Positions 13,489 to 24,199 of a DNA stretch of 64,000 nucleotides are shown piece after piece. The stretch is taken from NCBI GenBank assembly GCA_963513935.1, contig OY740767.1, forward strand, positions 80,216,060-80,280,059, written 5' to 3'. Within the stretch, counting starts at the first letter, position 1, and each line of letters opens with the position of its first letter. The notes under the pieces were generated by a model. That model searched no databases, had not been told where the DNA came from, and was given only the letters and a program-made list of their open reading frames with translations. This DNA is from Aphrophora alni (Eukaryota > Arthropoda > Insecta > Hemiptera > Aphrophoridae). The position numbers and the translations under genes are program-made.

Positions 13489-13584
13489 ATGGATGTGCAG
13501 CATGAGGATGAGATTCGGAGTATGCTAGAATTTAAGCTTGACGCTTCTGACGACAGTTTGTTTGTTTCAATTTTATATTTATAA
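13489..13584 (+). pseudogene. N-terminal remnant of a piggyBac transposase
   Basis: An ATG at 13489, 8 bases after a good 3' splice acceptor (TTTTTTTCTCTTCAG), opens a 31-codon frame. It begins MDVQHEDEIRSML and continues to an acidic SDDSL stretch before a TAA. An acidic start of this kind is usual for piggyBac transposases, and the flanking TIRs and TTAA sites support the assignment. Everything downstream, including the three catalytic aspartates, is missing. It is not expected to make an active protein. Confidence 0.6.
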
Positions 13585-13937
13585 TTTTAATTGATTTGGT
13601 AATTTAAAATTTACCAATTACTTGTAATTAAAACCAAAAACCACTTTTCATTCATTTTTTATTTTTTATTTGTAATAAATATAACTAAAATTTTTTAAGA
13701 AAATGTAAAAATATTAACAAGAAAAATAAGTAAATATAATCGAAGTAAATGTTACTATCTTTTCTTTTTTATAAAACTTGTATCGTTAAGAATAATAAAT
13801 GTGTGTTTATGCAATAAAAGTGTTTCATTAAAATTTTTTAAAATATATTTTGCTAATAAATCAACTGTAAGAAATAAAAGTAACATTCACAGCAAAAAAA
13901 AAGTCAAAAAAGTGTTTAAACTGTAAAAAAACAACTA

Positions 13938-13954
13938 GCGGACTCTCAGTCCGC
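13938..13954. repeat. Subterminal palindrome, right end
   Basis: GCGGACTCTCAGTCCGC, a perfect 7+7 palindrome with a 3-base spacer, followed by ATGCGTGTACTGG, which repeats the TIR sequence. This gives an extra inner copy of the terminus 35 bases from the end. Confidence 0.8.
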
Positions 13955-14005
13955 ATGCGTGTACTGGTGTTACAGATGGTCAGGCCGCAGGCGTGTACTG
14001 GAGGG

Positions 14006-14232
14006 TTAAGAGTATAAATTTAAATAACCTTTTGAAAGAAAAACCAATAGCATTTCTCTTTATTTTTAGTCATTATAAAGTCAAATCACCGATTAAAAAT
14101 CATTAAATTTAATTACAACTAAATTTTAATTTGTCTGTAAATTATAAGAGTATAAATTCAAACATTCTTTTAAAACGAATAGCATCTCTTTTCATTTCTA
14201 GTTTTTATAAAGTGAAATCATTCATTGACTTG
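14006..14232 (+). repeat. Rest of duplication unit 1, and unit 2 (empty site)
   Basis: 14006-14105 continues unit 1 (GAGTATAAATT...AATAGCAT-TCT...TATAAAGT-AAATCA). Unit 2 at 14107-14232 has the same order without the transposon. At the junction, unit 2 reads ATAA where unit 1 carries the duplicated TTAA, one substitution away from the target site. Confidence 0.75.
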
Positions 14233-14668
14233 TTTAGCATATATAACATTTTGTTTTCAAGGAAATTGCATTTTCAAAGCTTAGTTACAGAGAAATATAT
14301 TGCTCATAAACCTACAACAGAAGTGTTTAAACTTGTAAAAAGTCTCTGTTTATTAACTAATTTGAACATGTATATTTTCTACAGCTTCTGCTGGTTCATG
14401 CAGGATTTATAAGTTAAGTTCATACTGTAACTTCTAGTCCAGACAAAAACCGAAGGACATTTCAAGTAAAAAAAAAAAAAAAAAAATGCAAAAGTGAAAA
14501 TAAAAACAAGAACTTGATCTGTGTATTTCAGGTAATTGAGGACTTGAAGTGAATTTGGTTCGAATGATGCTTTAATTAATTTTTCTGTAAAACAAAAAAC
14601 ATAATTATATTCCTCTCATTAAAATGCAAAACTAAAAATAAATTCTAATTGGATGGGATAAGCAGGCC

Positions 14669-14733
14669 TTTTCGGAACTCACGACCCCAAAGGTGTTAAT
14701 TTTTCTAAATTGTATTGACGTCAATAACTAATT
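14669..14733 (+). repeat. Short dispersed repeat, copy 1
   Basis: CACGACCCCAAAGG followed by ATTGACGTCAAT reappears in inverted orientation at 50828-50908. The ATTGACGTCAAT palindrome contains a CRE-like TGACGTCA. Confidence 0.6.
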
Positions 14734-14792
14734 AAAAAAATCCTTTTTTTAATATATATTTAATAAATCTTTATTATAGTTGGCCAACTTAG

Positions 14793-14829
<37 letters not shown>

Positions 14830-14992
14830 AAATTAATTAATTATTTAATCTCTTTTTATTTTCTAAAAAAATTTAATTTAGAGTCTTTTCTAACATAAGA
14901 ACCATTAACGAATTTTTATCATTATCTGTGTTCTTTAAAATATTGTTCTGTAATTTTAATTAAATGGGGGGGTGGTTTGATTATTAAGGGCG

Positions 14993-14994
<2 letters not shown>

Positions 14995-15086
<92 letters not shown>

Positions 15087-15093
15087 TATATAA
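14995..15093. repeat. (TA)n microsatellite, interrupted
   Basis: TA array broken by single extra A bases (AAATA) at three places. Confidence 0.95.
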
Positions 15094-16384
15094 GTATAGA
15101 TAAATAATCAATTGTTTCATTACAAATTTTTTTTTTTTTAAACAGCACACCAATGTAATGTGTTAATTTTTCTGTAAACGGTTAACTAAAAAAACTGCTA
15201 AATTTAAAGAAGTTAAATAAATTACCGGGCAATCGAAATCGCTAAATCTCTTCATTTGACATTACCATTCCTTTGGTTCCAAAAGCGTTTTATTAAGGAT
15301 TTTCCCCATGAATGGTATAATTTTATTTTATTTGACAATTGGTTTAGAACATGAATTTAGTTTATAAATACTTTGCATTCACAAACCATTTAGAAATGTT
15401 TTAAATTTTACAAATATCTGTAATAACGACTATTATTTAGTATCAATAAAATATTTTCATTTTATAATCCATAATTCATCACTCAAAATTTTGTATTATT
15501 TTATTCAGGTTTTTTATATTGTAACTGTAAGGGTATCTGAAAAATTGCAAAATTTGAGAACTGCAACTTTCATTATTTCTATTGAATTCTTGGAAGATCA
15601 TTTTTTTATCAAACTTTTTAAAAAGGTAGAGGGAATATAGTACAATTAATTAAATCATTGCACTATATTAAGTTACTTGAATACTACTTATTATATGTTG
15701 TGCAATATATCCTGTAACTCGATGTATGGTGATCTTGTATTGATCTTCTGTCTGAATGATGTTGAGTTCTATGTAATCAACTTCAAGTCTTTTATTGCAA
15801 CCTGCCTATCACATACATTGCGTGACATGACATGAATGCACCTCTCGGCTCTTTATTAAGCTATAAATATTATATTCCAAATTTTCATATAAATTTATTT
15901 TTTATAATAAATATAAATATAATTGTATTTTGGTCATACCAGATATAAACACTTTACTTTGCATTAAATAAAAGACACAGCTCTTGATACTCTCCCTTTA
16001 ATAATTAGCAGGGTGTTAATCGATAAATTACAATAATTATAAATGTTGAGTTTTTATTAAAGCTTAATATACGGTTAATGTCATTACGGAATCGTACCGT
16101 ATTGCTGACAGTATATTTTTTAAATGGTTTTAATTTATTTTCAACTCTAATAAATATCAAAAAAATATGTATTTAATATCTAAACTATCATCCACTGATT
16201 TATGAATTATATTTATTGGTTGAGTCATCATTTTAAATATAATTGTATATAGAATACACATTGTATTTATATATTTTATTAAGTAAATAAACAAACATTA
16301 CACTTTTATAAATTTTAGAATATGTCTTTAAATTTCGTAGTCTTAATTCAAACTCAATACCAAAACACCAATAGCCTGTAAGTA

Positions 16385-16450
16385 CTATGTAACAAAGGGA
16401 TTCTGGCTCAACGATGATCAAACATCGGAACATGTCGATCTCAAATGTCA
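16385..16450 (+). repeat. Dispersed repeat, copy 1 (partner at 21.3 kb)
   Basis: TAACAAAGGGATTCTGGCT...AACATGTCGAT matches the reverse complement of about 21300-21365. It lies directly left of the degenerate tandem array at 16460-16760. Confidence 0.6.
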
Positions 16451-16459
16451 TCCCACTTT

Positions 16460-16760
16460 TTGACAAAAAAACGAGTATCGCGAAAGTCGATTACAACCTA
16501 CTTGGGGGGGGGGGGGGTAAACCAAGAACACGAAAGTCGATATTTGTAAAAACGAGAAGCACTAAGGTCAATGTCAATCTATTTAGGGGAAAAACTAAGA
16601 GCACGAAAGTCGATATTAACATAATTTTTAGAATAAACTAGAAGCACGAAAGTCAAAGTCAATCTATTTTGGGGACAAACTAAGAGCACGAAAGTTAATT
16701 TCAATATAATTCGATCTCTCCCTGTTTTGGCGCATAACTAGGACCACAATAGTCGATATA
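16460..16760 (+). repeat. Degenerate tandem repeat with CGAAAGTCGAT core
   Basis: The core CGAAAGTCGAT or close variants recur about every 40-70 bases, preceded by AACTA-GAGCA, with a G-run at 16504-16517 in one unit. A plus-strand open frame crosses it, but its residues simply reflect the repeat, so I do not call it a gene. Satellite-like or transposon-internal. Confidence 0.6.
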
Positions 16761-17077
16761 AGAGAATCCTAGGTCTTTTTTTCTAGAACCTATTTTTAAT
16801 CGATCTAATTTTTACCGTTGTTAGCCTTACCAGATTTCAAATGCTTTTTTTTTTTTTTTTATGTTGTATCCAATTGTTAAATTTAGTCACATTTTTATTA
16901 CAAGTTTCAAAATATGGTAACATTCCCTTCACTATTTGAACTTATATGGATATCATTAGTAATATTTTCGATTTCAAATGCTTTGTTTTGTATGTTATAT
17001 ACAATTATAATTAGTTACATTAATATTACAAGATTCATAAAATGATACATAGCTAACATTAGTCACATCTACAGTAT

Positions 17078-17275
17078 TTATACTTCTATCGCTAACAATT
17101 GTCGTACTAGATGCTTCTTTGTTTTTATATGTCTTGCCCTATTAGGTTTAGTTACATTTATATTACAAGAGTCACAAAATTGTTCCACACTTTGATCAAC
17201 CATCATCTCAACCTTATTTAAATAATTATTTGATTCTCCGTCTCCTCCTTGTATATATAATTGCCAATTCATCAA
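17078..17275 (-). pseudogene. Small U1/C2H2-type zinc-finger ORF, virus-relic associated
   Basis: Sixty-five codons on the minus strand, starting at an ATG, encode an acidic N-terminus and then FCDSCNINVTKPNRARHIKT, i.e. C-X2-C...H-X5-H ending near KKHL, a single U1-like zinc finger. It lies about 330 bases downstream of, and on the same strand as, the broken capsid-like gene. A second decayed copy of its upstream part lies at 17334-17408 (same ATCATCTC and TCC-TGTCCTCCTT pattern), so the start region was tandemly duplicated. The function is unknown; single fingers of this type occur beside structural genes in virus-derived insect loci, but that is a family impression. It may be a relic rather than an expressed gene. 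Confidence 0.45.
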
Positions 17276-17599
17276 TAGAAGAAGAAAAAGAAGAAAAAAA
17301 AATTATACCGAGTATTTTAATTGATTTATTATTTTCCACATTTTGATAAACCATCATCTCTTCTTTGAATATAATATTATTATTTTTATTCTCCATGTCC
17401 TCCTTATGTTATTATTTATATATATTTTTTATTGTTTAGAATACAAACGTTTGATTTTTAATTCGTTAATGGTTTTGTTAAAAATTTAATATAATAGATT
17501 TGCGTGAAAAACAATTGTAACATTGACATACATTTCAGTTACCTTAGGTTTAAATTAGAAGACTTGAAGCTTAATATTATTCCTAGTTCTTGAAATTAT

Positions 17600-18650
17600 A
17601 TCTCTCAGTTTAATCGTATCAATATCTTGCTATGCTGAAATGATGAAGGTAATTCCAACATAACCCAATCATCACAGTAAACTCTTTTAAAATCCTTAAA
17701 CATTTCGTACGCGATTCGGCAATTACATTTCGTGTGATCTAAATTTATCATCTCATCGGGATATCTTTCTTCATTATTTCGAATACGAATATTTTTCAAT
17801 AGCGCTGAACCGAAGGTAGAGTGATTGACTGTTTGTTCTTCTGATACTATTCTTTGGAACGCTGTCAGAAAGAATGTAGGATTTTATTCAATCCTATAAA
17901 TATTTATTATATCGAAATGAAACTGATTCCCTCCTTCACGCATACATTTTTGTCGTATTACCATATTCTAAACTCAAACTGAACTTTGATATCGGTCAAC
18001 TTTTTTATGAGCATAATTTTCGACTCCGAATTGAATTCTTTCAAAGGTACTGTTATAATTAATTCCGATATAAGAACTTCACCTACTACTGGCAGCTAAG
18101 CACCGTCTAATGTTCCAACCGTTTTGTAATATTTTCGCCTATATAATGCATCATTATCGTCGGCTTTAATGAACGTAATTGTAAATTCACCTTTATTTAT
18201 CGGTGTTTAGATATCATCAAAAAATTCTAAACCAAAATATACTAAATCTCTAACGAGGTAAAATTTGTTTCTAGTTCCTTCAAAATCTGATACGAATCAA
18301 CAGTTACGTAGTTCATACAATTCGCTCTTTTTGTACAAAACTTTTGCTCTACTAGTGATACCAGGTTGATCAACTTCCTCTATCAAATGATTATGTTTCT
18401 TTACTTCAATCTTTAATATAGGCATAGAACGAAGATAACATTGAGTTTAATATTTTCCCCTATCCAACGTAATCATCCAAATCAGAATTTTTACATACGA
18501 TTATACAATGTAAAATTGATATCTCTACAAGGAAAAAGAATCTTTATAATCTATCATACATTGTATTTTCTTATTAGGCTCAATGCAATTCAATGAACTT
18601 GTAGGATAAAATGATTTGTCACATCAAGGGCAATCATTCAAAATTAGATG
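17600..18650 (-). pseudogene. Broken double-jelly-roll capsid-like gene
   Basis: Reading the minus strand from about 18650 to 17605 gives a continuous protein-like text broken by at least eight stop codons and one frame change near 17885. Recognisable pieces, in order: a cysteine-pair motif ending CDKSFYPT, an NSDLDDYVG segment, LYKKSELYELRNC, NKFYLVRDLVYFGLEFF, ALYRRKYYKTVGTLDGA, VGEVLISELIITVPLKEFN, and after the frame change NEERYPDEMINLDHTKCNCR and AYEMFKDF. The order and the VGEVLISELIITVPL region resemble the double-jelly-roll-like domain proteins of insect and cnidarian genomes, which relate to capsid proteins of Maverick/adintovirus-type DNA viruses. That is my recollection of the family, not a search result. 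The stops show that it is inactive. No polymerase B, retroviral-type integrase, packaging ATPase or protease of such a virus is seen nearby. Confidence 0.6.
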
Positions 18651-18659
18651 TAAGCGATA

Positions 18660-20765
18660 GTCTAAACAAATATAAAAGAAATAGAATCAAAATAATTAAT
18701 AATACAAAAAGTATTTAATAATTACTAAAGAAAAGAGAAAGAAATAAGATGCATTATAAAAAATAAAAAAAACTGATTAGTGGTATTGGGAGCAATACAG
18801 ACAGCATATTAGACTAGACAAGAAAATTGATGTCGAGTTAAGCGCAAAGGCCATAAGAAACAATGTTAAATTTTAAAATTTAGAAAATAAAGAGGTTCAT
18901 GTTATAGAATTAGTTAAGTTGAAAAAAATATAATAATAAACTAAATTAATTTGAAAAATAATTAAAAAGTTATTGCTACTCAATTATAGCAAATTATATC
19001 GACTGAGATATAGCTACTGAATTGCTACAAAATAATTATAGTTTCTTAAAAGATAAGCTTGTTCATAAAATATAACAACACTAAAAATAAGAAGATGTAA
19101 ACTAATAATTATTATTATACTATAGAATTATTTAAATAACATTTATTAGCAAAGATAGTGGATAAATAACCCAGAGGAAAGAAAGCTTTATAACGCGAGA
19201 ACTAGGGAAGCTACGAAGAAGAGGGGAATTGTTTTGAGACATTTAGACCAGGAGAATTAATAATTCAAAAGAAAATATCAATAAAATAAAAACCGAGAAA
19301 TTTTGAAAAGGAAATTAAGCGAAATCTTAAATCGCCATAACTCGGGAAAGGAATCGCACAACTTCAAGTCAACTGTGTTCGAAATCAGAAAACGAAGGGC
19401 TTCAAAATAATACCACCCAGGAGGAAATCGAGCTAAGCCAATTGGAGTTATGTTAAGTTGAAAAACGTTGGTAAAGAATATAAAATTTAAGGAATAATCT
19501 TGAGGGGTGCGAACAAGTGAAACATGTGACATACAGCTGAGTGGGGGAAGCTTACCAACTGTACTGTTTAAAACCAATGAATCTAATAATAACTAAAGAA
19601 GATAGAAGGAGGTACAAACGACCAATAAACCGGTTTGTGTTTTACGGTCTTCTCCGACCTTTTGACACTTATTTAGCTTTTTGTTTCACTCCAACACCGG
19701 GTCGTGTAGTAACACGTAATGCCCCTTTTCTTCGCATTAAGATATTTGGACCTCCTTTCTTGCAACGTGCGCTTTGAAATTTGGGTTTCGTATAATTTTT
19801 GTACATGGATTCATGTAAAATATATTTATTTCTACTAGATAGCTTTTAATTTTCCATACCCTGATATGTTTGTACATTTCAATAACATTTAATCTGATAT
19901 TTTCCCCCACTTTCCCCACGTTGGGTGCAACTTGCCACGACCGTTATCATCTTTCCTCTTGACATATATATATTAATTATACTGCTATAAGATTTTCTGT
20001 TCCATAATGCACACTTTGTTAATTTAAAATGGTTTAAATATATTTAATTTTCTTTAAAAAATATTCAAGGTTTATTTCTTGTATTATATTAATGGGTCAT
20101 GTACCAAAAAAAGATAGCTTTTATTTTTTCAATTCTCTCTTTTCGTAATAATGATTATTATTTTCTAACAATCACAATTTATAAATGTTTTATCCTAACT
20201 CTTTTCTAGCTCTTACCCTTGAATATTCTGTCTCAAGATATACATTCTTGGAGTTACAAATATGTCATCAAACCATGAAATAATATTGTAGTTTGTGTAA
20301 CCTCTAGTAGAACACTTATTATCTTTATAATTTGATATTTTATATCATTAGGGTACGTACAAAATGAATTTAGAACAGAAACAATTTGAGTTGATTAATT
20401 CAAATCGTTAAACTTTGAATTTTAGAAGATGAATACTACTTGAAAATTTTTGAAGGAAACTTCAGGCATCAATCAATACAACATCATTTATATAACATGG
20501 ACTTAATTTATTCTCTTATGTCTAAAACATTTATACATGCATATATACCCTTTTCTTACCTAAAATTCTTGCTGACCAATTTGTTTACTTTGTGAAATTA
20601 TTTATTTTATTTTTAATAAAATGTATTATTACAGTAATTGTTTACCTATTCTCTTTACACAAATTTCCTTAACAATCTTTGTTTTATACGACTTTTCTAG
20701 TTTTTATTAAATTTTAAATATTCTATTTAAAAATTCTTGATTTAAGTGGAACCTTTAGTTTTGCA
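18660..20765. other. Intergenic DNA, partly repeat-like, unidentified
   Basis: 19190-19560 is less AT-rich, contains GCCATAACTCGGGAA-type text and has a 99-codon minus-strand frame without any motif I know. 19620-19780 is another GC-richer patch whose reading frames show no family resemblance. The rest is AT-rich. These patches are probably dispersed repeats, but I cannot name them. Confidence 0.35.
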
Positions 20766-20769
20766 AATC

Positions 20770-21185
20770 CGGTCCCTCTTCCTTTGGTCCTTGGTACGTG
20801 TTTGTCGTGAAGTTCTCATAAAGTTGTCACTTTGTTTTTACTTATATCACTTTTTTGAAATCTAACTTTTCCACTAAGTTCAAAATTTCTTAATCTTTCA
20901 ATTTATTTTAATGAAAGTTATTTTGTTATCACGATCAAAAAACTGGATTATATTTGCCGGAGTTGGCACTAACTTCACACTTCCGAATCGTATCACGATG
21001 TAGTGCACATCTTCTACTAAGGACTGGCCATTTTTTGGAAAACGAATCTATCTCGAGAAGTACAGAAACACTTATATATTTTTCATGACGATTTATCCTT
21101 TTTGGACTGCAGAGATACCTGCATTCTACACTGGATCTAGCATCAGACTCTCGATGTAACTTATGGTTTATAAAATAATCAAATA
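20770..21185 (-). repeat. Dispersed repeat, copy 2 (partner at 7.9 kb)
   Basis: The reverse complement follows 7870-8260 through several landmarks, including AACTCCGGCAAATATAA and GTACTTCTCGAGA. Divergence is high, so both copies are old. Confidence 0.5.
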
Positions 21186-21299
21186 AACAACAAAACAGTT
21201 TCGTGGTCCTCGTTGTTTGTCTAAAAGTTGGTTGAGATCGACAAACTATGGGTTCATATCGTATAAAAAGAGCTATTATTTGCTAAGATAGACTACAAA

Positions 21300-21365
21300 T
21301 GGGTTGCGATTGACATGTTTCGTTGGGTGAGCATAGTGAAGCCAGAATCCCTCTGTTACCTAAAA
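21300..21365 (-). repeat. Dispersed repeat, copy 2 (partner at 16.4 kb)
   Basis: The reverse complement reads GGTAACAGAGGGATTCTGGCT...AAACATGTCAAT, matching 16385-16450. It lies only ~115 bases from the 20770-21185 repeat, so both could be parts of one element. Confidence 0.55.
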
Positions 21366-21479
21366 ATTATTTGTGTTCTCGTTAACCTACTATATAATAT
21401 TAGATGTAAACTACCTTTACAGTGATGTAACTAGCGAAACCATGGTCGGTAAATTTCAAATAAAGTTTTGGTTTATACT

Positions 21480-22353
<874 letters not shown>

Positions 22354-22399
22354 TGCCTGCGCGCGCGAGGGTGTGTGTGGTGTGCGTGCGTTGCGATTT

Positions 22400-24145
22400 G
22401 ACGGGGCATGGATCGTTTGGTTTTTGGTAGGGGTTTTTCTGTATATTTTAGGGTTTAACTGCCATTTTTCATATTACCTTATATACAAACCTTTTATACA
22501 ATGGCAGCTTCTATTAGGGTATCTGTGATAAAAATATTGAACATTAAACTGTATAGACTTATTTTGTTAATTCATGACACATCACCTTATATTGATTTTC
22601 CTAGAAAAACATACCAATTATTATTTCATTTGAAAAGTTTTTAATTTCAATTCACAGCAGTTAAATCATTAACATTTAAAAATCATTAAGAGTTACATTA
22701 TTAAATTAAAATCTTGTGTTATCATTATTCATAGATCACATTTAAAATTCATCGATCATAACAAATTTATTTTAGATATTCGAAAACACCGAAAATCTCA
22801 TTTTTCGTTAACACACTTGTCGCTAACACAATATAAATAAAATCCCTTGCCATTTATTCTTAACGATCTAGGCTATATGAATATATTATTATGAAATCTT
22901 TCCCTCCACCCTCCTTATTGTGTTTGTTATAATATTATATTAATTATTTGCATTACATCCTTTGCGCTGTTCACCTATAAAATTCCTTAACCGTTATAAA
23001 AGCCTGATACGTATACATTTTATTTTATTCCCTAATCTCAAGAAACCTGTCTTTACAAATCGATAAGTCCAAGAAATGAATTACCGAATAAATACATTAA
23101 CTTTTTTTACGAATTAATCTTCTAAGTACTCTTATATACAACATTTATTTTATGAAAACCAATAGTTCCTTTAACTATTTGTGACTTTCAAAAATAAAGT
23201 TACATAAAATAAATCGCGATTGTAATATTTCACTATTTGATAGTTTTAAGGACATCATTCACGTTACACGACTCGTTATTTTCAAAACAAAATCATCACT
23301 TTGACGATTTCACTAAATTTTACGACACGTTATTTTCTAAGCACGTACGTAATAACCACGTGATATTATTTTATTTGATTTTCAAAAAAGCCTAAAATTA
23401 TAGGTCAATTAGTGGTGATTGGTCATTATGGACCAATGAAATATATATTTAAGTATGGTTAAGTGGGGGTAAAACGCATAAAAGTTGTTGAAATTCAAAA
23501 TGCTATTTTAATTAATTTGGGATGGGTTTATGATTATATTCTTCCTTTGGGTAAACCGGCATTTCATTACAATTAATTGTGTAGAACTTTTGAAATTTGA
23601 AAATGGAAATACGTAATGAGTTTTATTAGTAAAATATTAAATAAACAATAAAGTTGACATTTTTAGCAATTAAAAATATATTAAATATACGTTTATTGTC
23701 ATATATTTGGAAAGAGAGAATTTTTAGATATTAATAATAGTCCTTCATTATAAAGTACTACATCAAAGAATAATGTAAAAATCGTTAAACAATTATATTT
23801 ATCATCAGACGAAGTTGAATGTAAGCTTTGATGTTAAAATATTTAAAGTTAGGACACAAGTCAATATTATGTTTGCGTTTGATGAAAATTTTTGCCGAAT
23901 AACATTGGTAAAATTATGTAAACAATTTAGTTGTATTGTTGACAGTTATTATAAGTCTCATATAAATGTTGTAATCAAATGTACAAATCATCAAACTTAT
24001 TTGTATCCTTCTTTTAATAAAGAAATTTGAAGTAAATGGCGTATATTTATTTAAAAAAATATATGTATTTAAATAAATTTAACACTTTATATAACTAAAG
24101 TGTATTTCCGTCTCTGTGACTTAATTATGGTGTAGTAATTCTACT
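22400..24145. other. AT-rich intergenic DNA
   Basis: Nothing recognised; a 71-codon plus-strand frame at 23815-24030 has no motif. Confidence 0.4.
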
Positions 24146-24153
24146 TACATTTT

Positions 24154-24184
24154 GACGCGTTTCGGAAATATTTTCCATCCTCAG
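24154..24184 (-). other. Hammerhead-ribozyme-like motif, Penelope type
   Basis: On the minus strand: CTGAGGA (24184-24178, fits the CUGANGA box), a stem GGAAA/TTTCC with an ATA loop, then GAAA (24163-24160), a CGCG step and GTC (24156-24154). This is the order of the conserved hammerhead core with a very short stem III, as in minimal hammerheads of Penelope-like elements, which are thought to act as dimers. Stem I around it is weak: only a few A-T pairs are visible, so activity is doubtful. No reverse transcriptase is seen nearby. Confidence 0.45.
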
Positions 24185-24199
24185 AATATTTCACTCATT

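Larger units (their letters stand above)
12704..14005 (+). mobile_element. Non-autonomous piggyBac-type element, 1302 bp
   Basis: The terminal inverted repeats are CCCTCCAGTACACGCG at 12704 and its complement ending at 14005, flanked on both sides by TTAA (12700-12703 and 14006-14009), the diagnostic piggyBac target duplication. Subterminal GCGGACT-N3-AGTCCGC palindromes lie near both ends. Inside is only the start of a transposase gene (13489-13584) followed by AT-rich filler, so it is an internal-deletion derivative that would need a transposase in trans. The two sides of the insertion site resemble an adjacent uninterrupted copy at 14107-14232, which gives a paralogous empty site. Confidence 0.92.
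14233..16380. other. AT-rich intergenic DNA with TA microsatellites
   Basis: Holds a poly(A) run (14467-14485), a TA array (14796-14826) and a larger interrupted TA array (14995-15093), plus the short repeat at 14669-14733. No gene recognised. Confidence 0.5.

Noticed and set aside
19278..19577. 99-codon minus-strand ORF
   Set aside because: Lies in a GC-richer, repeat-like patch; no recognisable motif, and nearby frames look equally open.
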